DNA from: Lingula anatina
Lineage: Eukaryota > Brachiopoda > Lingulata > Lingulida > Lingulidae
DNA: 64,000 nucleotides
NCBI RefSeq assembly: GCF_001039355.2
Contig: NW_019775476.1
Coordinates: 282,015-346,014, forward strand
Reading direction: 5' to 3'
Both the position numbers and the translations under genes were made by a program. This document shows, one piece after another, positions 47,084 through 59,588 of the stretch (its first letter is position 1; each line of letters begins with the position of its first letter). Under the pieces are notes generated by a model. The model ran no database searches and had not been told where the DNA came from. It was given only the letters and a program-made list of their open reading frames with translations.

Positions 47084-50000
47084 ATGGTGAGTGAAAAGTT
47101 TCAATCTTTGTGGACGCGTGGACGCGTCCAGTTTACAAGTAGGCTATACGTAGATCGGGCAGCCCAAAGTGAAAGTAACCAGGTGACAATTTTTAAGTTA
47201 AATATGTTGTGAATAGACTAATCAGTGCTATCACTGTGTTGTAACATTTGGTTTCTGTAGCAGTACTTTTACTGTTATTATTTGTCTGACTTGACACAAG
47301 GCTGATTCTGGAGAGAAATATTTGAGTTCTTTTTGGGAATTCGGGGTCATCGATCAAACAGAAACCACTATAAAACACCGGAAACTGCCGAGTGACGTAC
47401 CGATTTTTCCCGATGTTCTTATGATATTAATAATTATTATTGAGTTGGCCGTACTTGATACGAAGTTCTCGGTCACATTATTGTTATACAAATGTATCTG
47501 TAGGACGAATACTCAGTACTTCAGATATCACGTAGTATTTACTGTGATAACAACTGAAATCACATTTTCTGGCCGTTGCCGATTAATGATTATCAAGTTT
47601 GCTGATAAATAAATACTTCAGTATTTATTTAAGTTATCAAATTATGATAAATCAACATAAGTAGCGCATTGGTAGCAGATGAAAATTTTGTCAGGACAGT
47701 CAGTGGAGGGATCAGACTGCCATGTGCAACAGTGGCATAGTTAAGTTGAGAACGTACCAAAAAAAAAAAAAAAAAAAAAANNNNNNNNNNNNNNNNNNNN
47801 NNNNNNNNNNNNNNNNNNNNNNNNNNNNNNNNNNNNNNNNNNNNNNNNNNNNNNNNNNNNNNNNNNNNNNNNNNNNNNNNNNNNNNNNNNNNNNNNNNNN
47901 NNNNNNNNNNNNNNNNNNNNNNNNNNNNNNNNNNNNNNNNNNNNNNNNNNNNNNNNNNNNNNNNNNNNNNNNNNNNNNNNNNNNNNNNNNNNNNNNNNNN
48001 NNNNNNNNNNNNNNNNNNNNNNNNNNNNNNNNNNNNNNNNNAGAGAGAGAGAGAGAGAGAGAGAAATACCTTGGAACCATAACGATAAGGAAAAACGTGA
48101 AGTACTTAAAGGATTTCGATTCGGTAGCCACACTTTGCATTCATTTCCCCTCACTTTAATTCATTTGGAAGCAAACATTTCCCCACAATGCAGTTATTAT
48201 TATTATTCTTTATAGGTAACTGTATAAGAACGAAGGCTGGTTAACCGAGTCTAACTAAACCTGTGTAGCATTATGTTTTTCCTTTTTTTAAATAGGATTC
48301 CAATGAGACGAACACAATTTGCGTATATAACATACCTCCTGGCATCACAAAAGACGACCTTGCCCGACACTTTGAAGAACAAGGGGAGGTAAAGGGAATA
48401 GCCTTTCCATACAGGCGGCAGAACAACAAAGCAAAAATAACATTTAAAGATGCCACAGGTAACGCTATTTTTTTTAAAAAATATATTTTAAATTAAAATA
48501 TAAAAAATTAGTTTGCTTGCAACTTTATATGGATAAAATCTAGGTTTTCTTCGACCTGAACATATCTTTTACGTGTAACCCTAACAACAATTTCATTTGT
48601 GCGCCACTTTCGCTTTCGTTATATGTCACATTTGGCTCATTCTCGTTTCGTAGGGAATTGCAGGGTTTCATTCTCTGACTATCAGTAGAGCCTTTATTGA
48701 GGTTTTTGTCCAGAGAGACTGCCAAAATTTAAAATAACAATTTTTTCAGAATCAATACTCCTTTCATGCCTTGCATTTGGATTTAGCGTAGACTTGCAAT
48801 TAAATCTACAGAACTTTATCAATGCGAGATAACAACAATGAAAAAATCAAAATGATAAAAATGAGGCTAAATCTGGAACAGGAAAATGACGCTGCAATGT
48901 GCATAATAAGCTTTTCATTTTTTTCTTGTTAACAGCGGCCGGTCAAGCACTGAAGAATAAAGAGCAAGTGATAAATGGACAGACCTTGATCTTGATACCC
49001 GAAATTGAAGTGAGTATTGGTGTTTTCCTTTCTGCTTCTCAATGACATTGTTGCTGTTAGTGCGAGTATGAACTTTTAAGTATTGGTCCATTGGAAATAG
49101 GTCAAGCTGAAAGAAGGTGGCCTCATTTCATTATTCATGATTTATTCTAGGTATCTCAGGACTGTACTGTGACTTTGAATGACAAATGGATGAAAAAGAT
49201 GAGCAGCCACTTGGAAACAATCACTGAGAAAGCGGCCAACTGTGACGTGAAATTTGAAAAGAACGCGGACCGGAAAACCAGAGTTTCAATGTACAGAGTT
49301 CGTGGTAATTTCTACAGAGTTCAATCTCTCCTTGCCGAGCTTGAAAGTTTGTACGACCACACCGTGGTTTTTAAGGGGCAGTTATTGAAACCAAAGGAAC
49401 AGAATGGCGTAAAGGACGCCGTCGCAGCCGAAGGGGCCTCAACAAAAACCAAACCTGAAAAACACGCGCATACCCCACGCCAGCATGATGACATGAAACC
49501 GATCCAAAATCCCAATTTGCCTTGTGTACAAGTCGTTGGTATCCTGTACCAATACATCAAAACAGCTCGTAGGAGCTGGCTTCAGGATCTGCAAGACAAG
49601 TACGCCGTCAGCATCCTGAGCAAGGACATATTTGCTGGTATAGTAAACCTAAGGTTTCAAGGCGATGACATTGACAAATGCAATTCTGCTAAGTGTGAAT
49701 TTTTGGCCCTTTATGACAAAATCTGCTCGTCAGCTTGTGTGGAAGAGATTCCGTTGAAGTTGCAAGATGAAGAACTAAACGTTCTTATCGCGTTGATACA
49801 AGAGGCCATGAAAGAGAAGGACGTTCTTGCCATAGCCATTCCGGGAGCCCAAGCTGTCACGCTGGTTGGTGCATCCGATCAAGTCTGTGAGGCCAAGAAA
49901 ATGTGCCAGGAGCACATGGCGAACGCCCATGCTGTGTTTAAGACCCCAGAATCGCCAGATGCGTCCCCGAAAAAGACATCGCCCTACTTTAAGTATAAAC

Positions 50001-51180
50001 ATGAAGGTGTCTATGGTCGCATGGTATTTGTGACACACCAAGGCATTACCATAAAGATATACCAGGGAGACATAGTGAAAGAACAAACCGATGTCATTGT
50101 CAACGCTGCCAATGAGGCCCTTAATCACGGCGGAGGAATAGCAGAGGTCATCGCCAAAGCAGCCGGCCCCAAACTTGAAGAGGAGTGCAAGAACATCATA
50201 AAACAACGCAGGCAGCTGAATGTTGCTGATGCAGTGGCTACAAAGGGCGGTCGACTGCCGTGTACATTTGTCGTCCATGTGGTGGGACCGCGAAAATCTG
50301 ATTACAAAGACGCCACCAAATGTTTCAGTGCCTTGAAACAGGCAGTGGTTAATGTGCTGATGGTGTCTAATAAAACTCTGAAAGCGCGGTCAGTTGCCAT
50401 TCCTGCTGTAAGCTCAGGTAAGATGTCTCACATTCAATAGATTCAAGGTTTTGAAAAAATATTTGTTAAGTACAGCGGTTCATCATTTGTGTTTGGATAC
50501 GGTTCCATCGGCTTTTAAGCAGCTGTATTTTTATTGTGAATATCCGAAGAAAACAGTCGATTAATAGCACAATATTCATAATATTAACGGCACATTTTTA
50601 TATTGAGCGAACTGTTTATCAAAGCAATATTGTATGATTTACTAATTTTGATGTTTTGCCACAAGTTGTATGCGATTTGAAAAATTAACAGATATTTGAA
50701 GATAATATGGTAAACAAATCACTCCGAGCATTATCTTGTCGATCTCGTCTTTGTAGGAATTTTCGGGGTTCCATTAGACCAGGTGTGCCGTGCTTTCTTT
50801 GAGGCTATCATTGAATATTCCATGGAATCCAACCAGACCATGCGTTTGAGAGATATCCGCCTGGTCAACATCGGCTATGAAGTCACTTGCTGTATGAAAA
50901 GCACTTTTCTGGAGCGTTATAATGGTATGTGCTTGCCTTTTGCCTATCCTGAATATTATTTGTAAAAAGACGCATTCGCAAAACAATTTTCGTTAAAAAA
51001 TGAAAAGTCAAGCGTTATGATTATTTTATGTATTTTGTATAAATAATGATAATAATGAATCGAATCGGTGATAATGATGAATCGAAATTCATTTAATAGT
51101 TGTTCGTTTTTATGTTTTTATGTACAAAAATGATTTAATTTTGCATTGTTCGAAGTTTTGATTTTCTCATTTTAGGTTAA
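47084..51180 (+). CDS. PARP14-like protein: RRM, KH-like region and one macrodomain, no PARP catalytic domain found
   Basis: Exons 48296-48458, 48936-49009, 49151-50417 and 50757-50924 are phase-consistent. Residues about 8-75 form an RRM (RNP2-like ICVYNIPPG, RNP1-like NKAKITFKD). About 280-340 resemble PARP14 KH units (IAIPGAQAVTLVGASDQVCEAKK). About 378-535 are a macrodomain with the ADP-ribose loops TDVIVNAANEALNHGGGIA and IPAVSSGIFGVP. The start is uncertain. An ATG at 47084 sits exactly before a strong donor (ATG/gtgagtg) and would give MDSNETNTICVYN; reading on to a donor at about 47180 also keeps frame. The stop is inferred: exon 50757-50924 ends phase 1 and the next acceptor (TTTTAG/GTTAA, 51176) gives an immediate TAA. 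Total 559 aa. The role is probably reading or removing ADP-ribose in stress or immune responses, by family analogy. Confidence 0.8.
47781..48041. other. Assembly gap (about 260 Ns) flanked by low complexity
   Basis: A poly-A run (47760-47780) precedes the gap and a (GA)n run (48042-48063) follows it. It lies in the first intron of the macrodomain gene, so a missed 5' exon inside it cannot be excluded. Confidence 0.98.
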
Positions 51181-51379
51181 TATTCCATGATTATCCGCGA
51201 ACGAAGCAAAAGGACAATCATGACGTACCGACAGTTTGTGTCCTACTGTGAAGAGCCACATTATTCAAGTGCAACAAAATTGGGATTAAAGAATGCTCAT
51301 GTTAATTACTATTAACGCCTAAGAAAAAACTCGCCTCATAGTATTTGTGCTAGATAAACAATAATTTGAATAATGCGAA

Positions 51380-51381
<2 letters not shown>

Positions 51382-51444
<63 letters not shown>
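51382..51444. repeat. (TA)n microsatellite
   Basis: About 31 TA units shortly after the proposed stop of the macrodomain gene. Confidence 0.95.
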
Positions 51445-51445
<1 letters not shown>

Positions 51446-53030
51446 TGCAAATGTACAGCATTATATCTATATCTGCAATTTTCAAATACCAGAAGATTGC
51501 CATCTGCAACTCCTATTATCCGTTTTTGTATGTTTATGTTGTGTCATTGGGATTTATGAAGTTGGCTATAAACCTATGGCTTGGAATAATGTGAAAATGA
51601 CCTATACTCAGTGGTAACTGTGCATATTCAATTGATTCGCTAGCAGCAAATTGTAACTTAGATTCCACTGTAGACTTCGGTAAGCTATATTTCTATTACC
51701 GTTATAATAAAGACGTGTAAAGGGGTCTATGGGGACGAAAAACCTGAAGTAATAAAGCTTGTAAAGGAGATTTGGATAGACCAAGGAACACACCAAGCTA
51801 CCAATACCATATCACCGTAAGGACTTTTATACCCTGGCCATTGTCAACTTTTCAGTAATGATTTAACCAAATACATCCAAAGATTCACTTTTAATGCTCT
51901 TCTTGAAAATGAAAATGTCTTTAAAATTTTTATAAAATGTATTTTAAAATGTTTTAACCTCTGATATTTATTTCTTAGAATTACCATTTTACCATAATTC
52001 AATATGTACCATCCAACTTTTATAAATAAATAATATTATTATAAATAAAAAATAATAAAAATTATTATTATTGTTATTATTATTATGGACGCCTGATCTT
52101 CACAAACATTAAATCGGTGCAAAAATAACGTTTCAGATTTAGGGATATAGCAGATGACAGGATTTAATTTTAAACAAAAATTCGGCCAAAAGAAACTCGT
52201 GAAATCGAATTACTGCTCCAGCGGCGACATGTAGACAAAAATGAGATGAAAGTTTCACTTACTAATTCACTTATTGATTTATGAATTGAACGCCTGTTAT
52301 GGGAAGAATTCGGTATGGAAAAAGCAAAATTGCGTGCATGCAAATTGCTTAAAAGACCTGTGATCAAAACACATGCAAAAAAATTAATACCGCAAGTTCA
52401 CAAAAAATGTGATTGCTTAATTCGTTATATGTGATCATGAACTGGCGATTGGAAAAGGCAGGCACATCAACTCCTGCCTCCAGGAAGGAAATTGCATGTA
52501 TTATCGAGTAGAAAATGAGAATGAGAAACACTTATTCCTCACCAGTGGCAAAATATTAAAAGTAGCCAGCATGCTAAATTCATCAAGTACAGAGATACGA
52601 ATTTAAATTGGCGGAATGATCAGAGGCTATTTATCCTCCTCAAGTCAAAATTAAAAGTTACTTAAGTTATGCAATGCGCACATCACTTTATACTTTATAA
52701 TGCTTCAGACCAATACTTAATCTAAGTGGACTCTTATGGGTTTTTCTGGCCGTATAGTCGATTAACTTTTTTGTCAAAAAGTTTAGACTGATTTTTGAGA
52801 TACAGTTCTTTTGTGAAAGAGGCCCAGACCTGTCAGTTTTTTATGATGGTTTCTGTCATTAGTCATTTTAGCATGTAATGTCTAATACCATTAAGTTCAT
52901 CTTAATTCAAATCAATTTAAAAGCTTGTTTTCTTCCGATATTATCAGTTGCATTCTTAAAACGGGATTTGGGGGATGACCTTAATTGTATAGCTGACTTT
53001 GATCGTGACTAATGCTGTTGAACTGTGTCT
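51445..53030. other. Intergenic stretch, no gene supported
   Basis: AT-rich with (TAA)n-like sequence at about 52025-52085. No exon that looks like a further macrodomain, WWE or ADP-ribosyltransferase segment was seen. Confidence 0.5.
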
Positions 53031-53102
53031 GTGGCATACCAAGCGGTATCACTGGGGAGGAGCTGTTCCGCCTCACAGGGTTCATTCTCAATGAAACTAT
53101 TT

Positions 53103-53305
53103 GTCTACGTAGATCGATCCAACTCTGAGGGGACTCTCACTAAATGCAATCAGTTTACCGGATCAACACGCCTCCTCTTGTTTCCAACATACTCGCATAA
53201 TAACCAGCTTTTGTGTATTCTACTCAACCCCAGAAAGCTTGATAATCTGTTAATCTGATTGCATTCAGCGAGGGTTCCTGCAGAGTTTGATCGATATATA
53301 TGTAG
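53103..53305. mobile_element. Palindromic MITE-like element, copy 1
   Basis: The left part (GTCTACGTAGATCGATCCAA, then ACTCTGAGGGGACTCTCAC, TAAATGCAATCAGTTTACCGG) is approximately the reverse complement of the right part (CTGTTAATCTGATTGCATTC to AGAGTTTGATCGATATATAT, GTAGAC). A related palindrome lies 0.5 kb downstream. Confidence 0.65.
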
Positions 53306-53597
53306 ACCGATAGTTATATTGGGAATGCACCCATACATGAACAGGGAGGAGAGAAAAGCATGATAAATTAAAACTTCAATAAACAAATCCATTGAAAAAG
53401 TATTGAAAGCGTGCATTGTATTACCAAAGCTGAGGAAACCCTGAGAACGCCTGTTCAATACGCTCTCCCTGGACCTGCCGCGCAAAAGATTGCCCCGGCT
53501 GTTAGATGAAAACATTGGTCTACTTCAGCTTATGATAAATGCATAATTTTGCAATTAAATAGTGTGCATATTCATCAGAAATAGGCCTACCACCCCA

Positions 53598-53797
53598 TTC
53601 TCATAGATTAGATCGACCTACATTGGATCGACCTAACTCCCTGGGGGTTCACGCTAAATAGCTGTCAGCCGGGCGGACACGAAAGTTAATTACCCCTTAA
53701 AGCTTGTAGTAGGCGGGGACGGACACTTAAGGGGGATTATCTGACAGTAATCTAGTGAGACTCCCCGCGGTGATAGATCGATCTAAAAGTTGTGAGA
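53598..53797. mobile_element. Palindromic MITE-like element, copy 2
   Basis: TTCTCATAGATTAGATCGAC, then CTAACTCCCTGGGGGTTCACGC, pairs imperfectly with CTAGTGAGACTCCCCGCGG and GATAGATCGATCTAAAAGTTGTGAGAA. The inner word order (GATCGAcCtAACTC, GGGg..CaCgCTAAAT) parallels copy 1, so the two are one family. Confidence 0.6.
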
Positions 53798-53799
53798 AC

Positions 53800-54462
53800 A
53801 GAGCCTTACCCGCTCCCTAACCTATTGAACAATAACGGCATTATGTCTGAAAATAGGTAGTTTTGATTTATGCGTGAGAGGTGCCTCAGAAGTTTGTCAG
53901 CCAAGGTTGTTGTTGCCGCCCCCTGGCGTATAGTTAGATCTTTTTTTTTATTGCATATCTCAAAAAAGTACAGATCTCAACAAAAAATACAAAATTGATA
54001 AATAACTAAATAAAGATCACACTCACTCTCTCACTCACTCACTCACAAAGGGACACTCAGTCATTTGCAATATATATATAGGTACTGTGTCATTTAAAAT
54101 ATGTGTCAACAACGATATATTGATAACCTAATAGTTAAATACTTAATAATACTTAATAAATAATATGATCTAATACAGATGAAAACAGATATGTGTAGGT
54201 ATAGTTAGATATTAGTAAACATGCCACTGATCGTAGTATGCCTTATGTCATTTTACGCATTTTGTCAGACGGTATGTCTATGAGTCTTGATCCACCCCGG
54301 GCGTAGTTTACACCACCTTTGATGACTGCATTATGACAGGGAATACTGAATGTACACCATTTTTAAAGAAATTTTCTTGACAGATTATATGAGTTTTGCA
54401 AACCATACTAGACTTTGACTGAAATATTAAGTAATTAATTCGTCTAATGGATTCATTCTTCC

Positions 54463-54493
<31 letters not shown>

Positions 54494-56860
54494 AGAACAT
54501 CACAAATATCGTTTACATATCTTAGGAGACGTCTAGGCTGCTGGGTACGCCCCCAGCTTAGTGTTGCTGCTGATATGTGTCGTTCGGAAATGATATTTGA
54601 ACTAAGTGTTCTCTAAGGGCAGCATCGAGTGTTGATATGTTACCTGAGATACCTTCTCTACCCCCATGGTTAATGACCATCATGCCCCTCCATCTCTACA
54701 ACAGTGATTTCATTGTGCCTCGTTATGTTCATTGCCATTTATTGCAATTCAAATCATGAGATTGAATTCGAAACATGTCTTCCCGATGGCTGTTTGTTTC
54801 TTAGCGTACCGTTCGTTATATGGTTATAATTCAAGACACGCATTTTGTAAGTATGACTATTTTTATAACAAGATGTAGTTTTTGTTCGCAAGCCGCAGGT
54901 CAGCGTGACCCAAACGAAAGTGAACCAGAAGAGAATACGGCTAAAATTAGATATTGTTGAGCACGTACGAGTATTGTTAAGCCTGTCCATATTGCAATTC
55001 ATAGGCTATAGTTATCAGTTCGCTGGTGGATTACTTATTCATTAACAATTCCATTTGCCATCTTTGATAAGTCATAAAAGATCTGAATATTGCAGAAATA
55101 AAAACATGCTCACCTTGAAACTGGTTTAAGCACAAATAGATCCAAGACGGCAGAAAGATCAAACATGCCAGCAAAACTGTATTTCATTAAGGCTATTGAA
55201 TGATTCAACATGATATAGTCGTAGTATTAAAGTATATATGTACATTTTGTGATGTTTGTCACAATATGTAAAAAGTGGTCAATATTCAGATATTCAAGTC
55301 ACACAGCGAGTGTAAAATCTCACTCCTACCGCCACGAACTTTTGAACTCAGGAAGGGGTCTAAAGGTCCTACTCTTCTCAATGTATTTGCCTAGGGTACA
55401 GCTAGCGCGCACTGTACGTATTTAAGATTGCGTGCTTTTTGATTTACTTACTGAAGTATAGTTTCTCAGGTCAGTAATGTATTATTGGTTATGAAATATG
55501 GAATATTTTTTATCATTTTTACAACTTCAACTTTTTGGTTGTTAAGATTAAAAAAAACTTTTCAAAAACATATTTTTTTTCTCGCTTTTTTAAATCTTGT
55601 ATGAATATGTCTGCATTATTTTTAATTCGCAAAATACAATCGTTTGAGAGAAGACAATGATAACTGTTAGGGTGTTTGGAGTTTAGAGATTTTGCTGCAC
55701 AAAGGGATACACGTACATGTTAGATAAAAAACGCTTACAATCTTAAAGGAACGACCATATAGTACGGCGCCATTGAACTAGGAGAAAATGTTTCTGATTA
55801 CTATATTCACTTGTGGTAATAATGCCATGAAACAAATTCTGTTTCGATGCTTCTATCGAAAAGAGGCCCTTTTTCTATCTCAAGAGTATTGTAGCATGCT
55901 TTCTTTCTTTGTTTTTATTCAAGAGACATAGAAACGGCATCCCAGTGAGCAATATAGTGGATTAAATACATGTATAATTATCACGCAAAAATAGAAATAG
56001 GAAAATAAACGATAAAAATTTAATCAAAACAACTTTAATTTTTAATCCTAGAAAAAATTCTAATGCCGGGGTATTTTAGCGTGACTACATGAAAAGGCAT
56101 AGTGCTTGGCGATCAAATACTTATATTTTGCTAAAATGTTTATTTAATTCCAAACCGTTCGTATACGTGGCCAGGAAACAAGCCTAAAATTAGAAATGAA
56201 ATAATTTTAGAACATTTTAGAAAATTAGAAATGAATTAAGGGATGCTTATGTAAGTGTGGCATGTTCTTATGGACCACGGTAAAAACGCGCTTCTTGTTA
56301 GTCTTGCTTTCAACTTTTGACTGATAACGGAGCCGCTCGACTAATACGATTCATGTATAAAGATATTGATAACACTAACGACACGCCATTTATTTTTGTC
56401 TCATCCTGATCGAACGTGTTTTCTGTAATTCTTCATCCGACCATACCAAATGGTAACGTTTGATAAGGGACACAGCGTCAGATTGAAATGATAAGAGTTT
56501 TGCTAAGAGTTTAAAAGTAAGGTATCCATGTTACCCTCGGTGACAGGAGAAGGCCGTCTTTGTCACCTTGGTTTCTGTCGAATAGCTTAGACCAAAGATT
56601 GCTTCAATTAAATGTAACCAAATAATTTTCAAATAAAATGCTTATGCCAGAGTACTATCTTCAAATTACAAAAGTAAGTTTGAGCTTCTTCATGATTTCA
56701 AATCCACCGTCTTATGTCCGCTTATCATAAAAAGTAGGCTATGTCAATATCGGTTTACATCATCATCATAAAAATAGATTGGAGCTCAGTGTAACAGTAA
56801 CATTTTCCTTAATGGGAAGAAACAGCTAGATAACTCCAAATGATGACATCACCTTGACCT
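53800..56860. other. Intergenic stretch, no gene supported
   Basis: Contains a (CTCA)n-like tract (about 54020-54045) and poly-A at about 54467-54491. No ORF with domain content or coding bias was seen on either strand. Confidence 0.5.
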
Positions 56861-56968
56861 GACATGGGGTTATTGCATGCTTCAATTCTTCATGATTTTA
56901 TCTTTTTTTCTGTCAAGACAGATCTTGTCACGAAAAAAAAAAACGCTGACGGGACGCCAGCCCGTATC

Positions 56969-56976
56969 TATATAAA
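56969..56976 (+). promoter_or_regulatory. TATA box of the small secreted peptide gene
   Basis: TATATAAA about 78 bp before the ATG at 57047. It predicts a transcription start near 57000 and a 5' leader of about 45 nt. Confidence 0.7.
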
Positions 56977-57046
56977 GAGGCACTGTAGGCGCCTATTCTA
57001 CGGCAGACATAAAAGACATCTGTGTCGTCCACCACCACTGACCACG

Positions 57047-57223
57047 ATGAATTTGCTGAAATACCTTTTGGTTTTCATTGTTATCATTGCCGCTGTCGGT
57101 GCAGGCTACAGAGGCTACCGCCGTCGTAGAGGGTCTTCTAATGGCAATGGGTACAAGCGGCGTTATTACAAGCCTTTTGAAGGTTCAGGAGACGATGTGA
57201 AGCGTTACTACTACTTTGGATAG
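57047..57223 (+). CDS. Small secreted Arg/Tyr/Gly-rich peptide precursor, 58 aa, candidate amidated peptide
   Basis: I do not recognise the family. The ATG at 57047 (ACCACGATGA) follows a TATA box. Residues 1-19 (MNLLKYLLVFIVIIAAVGA) form a clear signal peptide. The rest is YRGYRRRRGSSNGNGY, KRR, YYKPFEGSGDDV, KR, YYYFG, stop. The basic sites RRRR, KRR and KR are typical prohormone-convertase sites, and the final Gly directly before the stop is the usual amidation donor, predicting YYYF-amide plus a YYKPF-containing spacer peptide. There are no Cys residues, so it is not a defensin-type fold. An Arg-rich cationic antimicrobial peptide is the main alternative. A 3'-UTR intron (donor gtaagt at 57249) and an AATAAA downstream support a real transcript. 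Confidence 0.72.
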   Translation: MNLLKYLLVFIVIIAAVGAGYRGYRRRRGSSNGNGYKRRYYKPFEGSGDDVKRYYYFG

Positions 57224-58178
57224 TGCCTTATCATAGCAGTTTACTTAGGTAAGTAAAATAGTTTTTTAGACGTATGTATTTATGGAAAAAGCAGTGACAC
57301 TCGGCAGAAAAGATAATCATATTTAAGACAGCGATCTACTCATTTTGCATGTTGTTTTCAACCTCAATTATTGTTTTTAACGCCACGGAGTAGTGTAAAC
57401 CGAAACTGCTTTGAATGAAGAATATCTTGTACGTGAATTTTTGAGAAGTTAAGATTTAAAGTATTAAACGCTTTTCCTCATCAAATATATGAGAAATGGT
57501 GAATATTACATTAAAACATATGGAGCAAAATTTGGCGACTTACCAATCAACTGACGAGATATGTTAGTTAATTTACAAAATTGTTGTTCGCACTAGTTCG
57601 CGCTAGTTTGCGCTGTTAAGGGCATGCAATTACATTGTACAGCAAAAATCAAATTTTCTTGGAAATCAGACCGTTTTCCCTCTATCAGAACGGTGTCCCA
57701 TCCTCAAAAAAGTTTCACAGAATTACGGTCTTTAAATTTCGAATTCTAAAATGGGATTATTTATAGCAATTTTCTCAAGGGTTAAAAGTAGGGTAAAATT
57801 TGATGATAAAGAAAAATTCCCAGGAAATGATTATAATTTGTTAAAAAAGAGCTTTCGCGCATTTTCTACAATTAATGTCTTAAATGTTTCTTACAGCAGT
57901 TTTTAAAGTAGGCTATTATCTTTTATTTCAGGGATTACAGGGTACCACTAGAATTACCTTATCGCAGACTTATATCGCTGTTTATCATCACCAGTGGCAA
58001 AACTGTGCATGGACGTACACGGGCATCACGCTTTTGACTGGCTTTCACCAAATGTTCCAACTCTGGGTTTGAATGGACTGCCAAACATTTGGCAAATCTT
58101 ATGAAAAGCCAGACACACTAGTCCGGTGAACGGGTGGAGGCTTATCCGCAAACGCCAATAAAGACGTTGCCTTTGATG
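57224..58178 (+). other. Probable spliced 3' UTR of the small peptide gene
   Basis: After the stop, ACTTAG/gtaagta (about 57248) is a strong donor, and TTTTATTTCAG before GGATTACAGGG (about 57931) is a strong acceptor. The terminal exon would run to an AATAAA at about 58156 or a second at about 58229. No coding is seen in it. Confidence 0.45.
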
Positions 58179-59588
58179 TGTTCTGTTTATTCCGATTCTT
58201 GCTTCCTGCGTCTCCCTCAGTTGTATTCAATAAATGATAATTAAATTTGCAAAAACTATTGTGCCAATTTCAATTCATTTTTTTGTTCTGTTATGTTTTG
58301 TATTCTGTTTTACCTTTATGTATAGTAAGCTTAGAAACTGTTACGCACAATAAGAGATGAACTCAGAAATTATGTGAAATTAAATATGAACTATGGAAAA
58401 CCCAAATATAAATTTTCAATTACTATTTTACACATAATGATTTCAGATGATTAAATAATGATGAAAATCATGGTAAGTCAAACGGCGTAGCTATGTTTTA
58501 CACAGTGTCTACAGTTTTTAAAAAATATATCTTTTACTTTTTTTGTTTAATCGCCAGCATTGAGACCGTGAACTAAAGTAACTTCTGATAATTAGCATTC
58601 GGGTTTGAAAAAAAAAAAAAAAAAGAAGAAGAAAAAAAAAAAAAAAACAAGCCTATCAGACCTGTGGTGTATAAAGATACGGATTAAAAAAAAGAAAAAA
58701 GAAAGAAAAAAAAAAGACATTGGCCGCCGAGATTTAGCCTGTGCGTTACTTTTAGAGAACACCAAAACTAAGTGTGGTTATTATTCTTACTGGCAATTAC
58801 TGTAAAACTTTACACACAAAAGTGTTATGGCATAAAAGAGGCATAAAGGCATAAGTTTGTAGAAAATGCGTCTTCGTGTAACTTGCAGAAAACAAGTATA
58901 AAGAAGCAACTTAACTTGTTCCGTGAGACTTTTTTATACCACCATCAAAGATTCTAGTTCTCCACATCTAGAAATTACGCTCGATATTTACAGAACGCAC
59001 TTCGATTTGTATATTTTATTAAGTAAAACATTAGTTAGGCACGTTTTCAGAAGGATTAAATCTGCACCGTTGAAGCCATTCTGTGAGTCGCATCCCTTTT
59101 AATAGCTCCTCTACCGCAATCGCTCACACTGGAAGCCTTGCAATATTTTTGAGAATAATGAATTTTCGAAATGGTAACAACATTCAAAATGGAAACCCAA
59201 AAACATGACAAATATAAGCCAAGTGCCGGATAAGTGTAAAACGCTCATTCAAATTCAGTTATACATTACAATTTTCATTATCATAAACTGATGAATTTAT
59301 CATGTTTTTAAACTTTGACAAATGAATAGGTCATATATTGTGTTTCAAAATAATAAATGATATCATACTGGCTTAGCGTATAGATATACCCATAAATATA
59401 AAATGATTTTTGACTTAAATATACGGGCATGCCTAGTGATATTGTTCACAGTGCACAGGTATGCTTTTACATGCAAAATAATACTGTAGCATACTTCATC
59501 TATTTACAAGAAGATCTCAGGCAAATACACACTTTTAATAAACATACTTATGAAAGACTATACATTTTCCATGCAGTGAAGTCCATTT
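58179..59588. other. Intergenic stretch between convergent genes
   Basis: Lies between the small peptide gene (plus) and the lipoxygenase 3' end (minus). Contains poly-A and (AAAG)-type tracts at about 58609-58715. On the minus strand a possible AATAAA for the lipoxygenase lies at about 59016. Confidence 0.5.

Noticed and set aside
47340-47395. GAAAC words resembling interferon-response (ISRE) half-sites near the macrodomain gene
   Set aside because: The tandem spacing GAAANNGAAA is not met; single half-sites are expected by chance.
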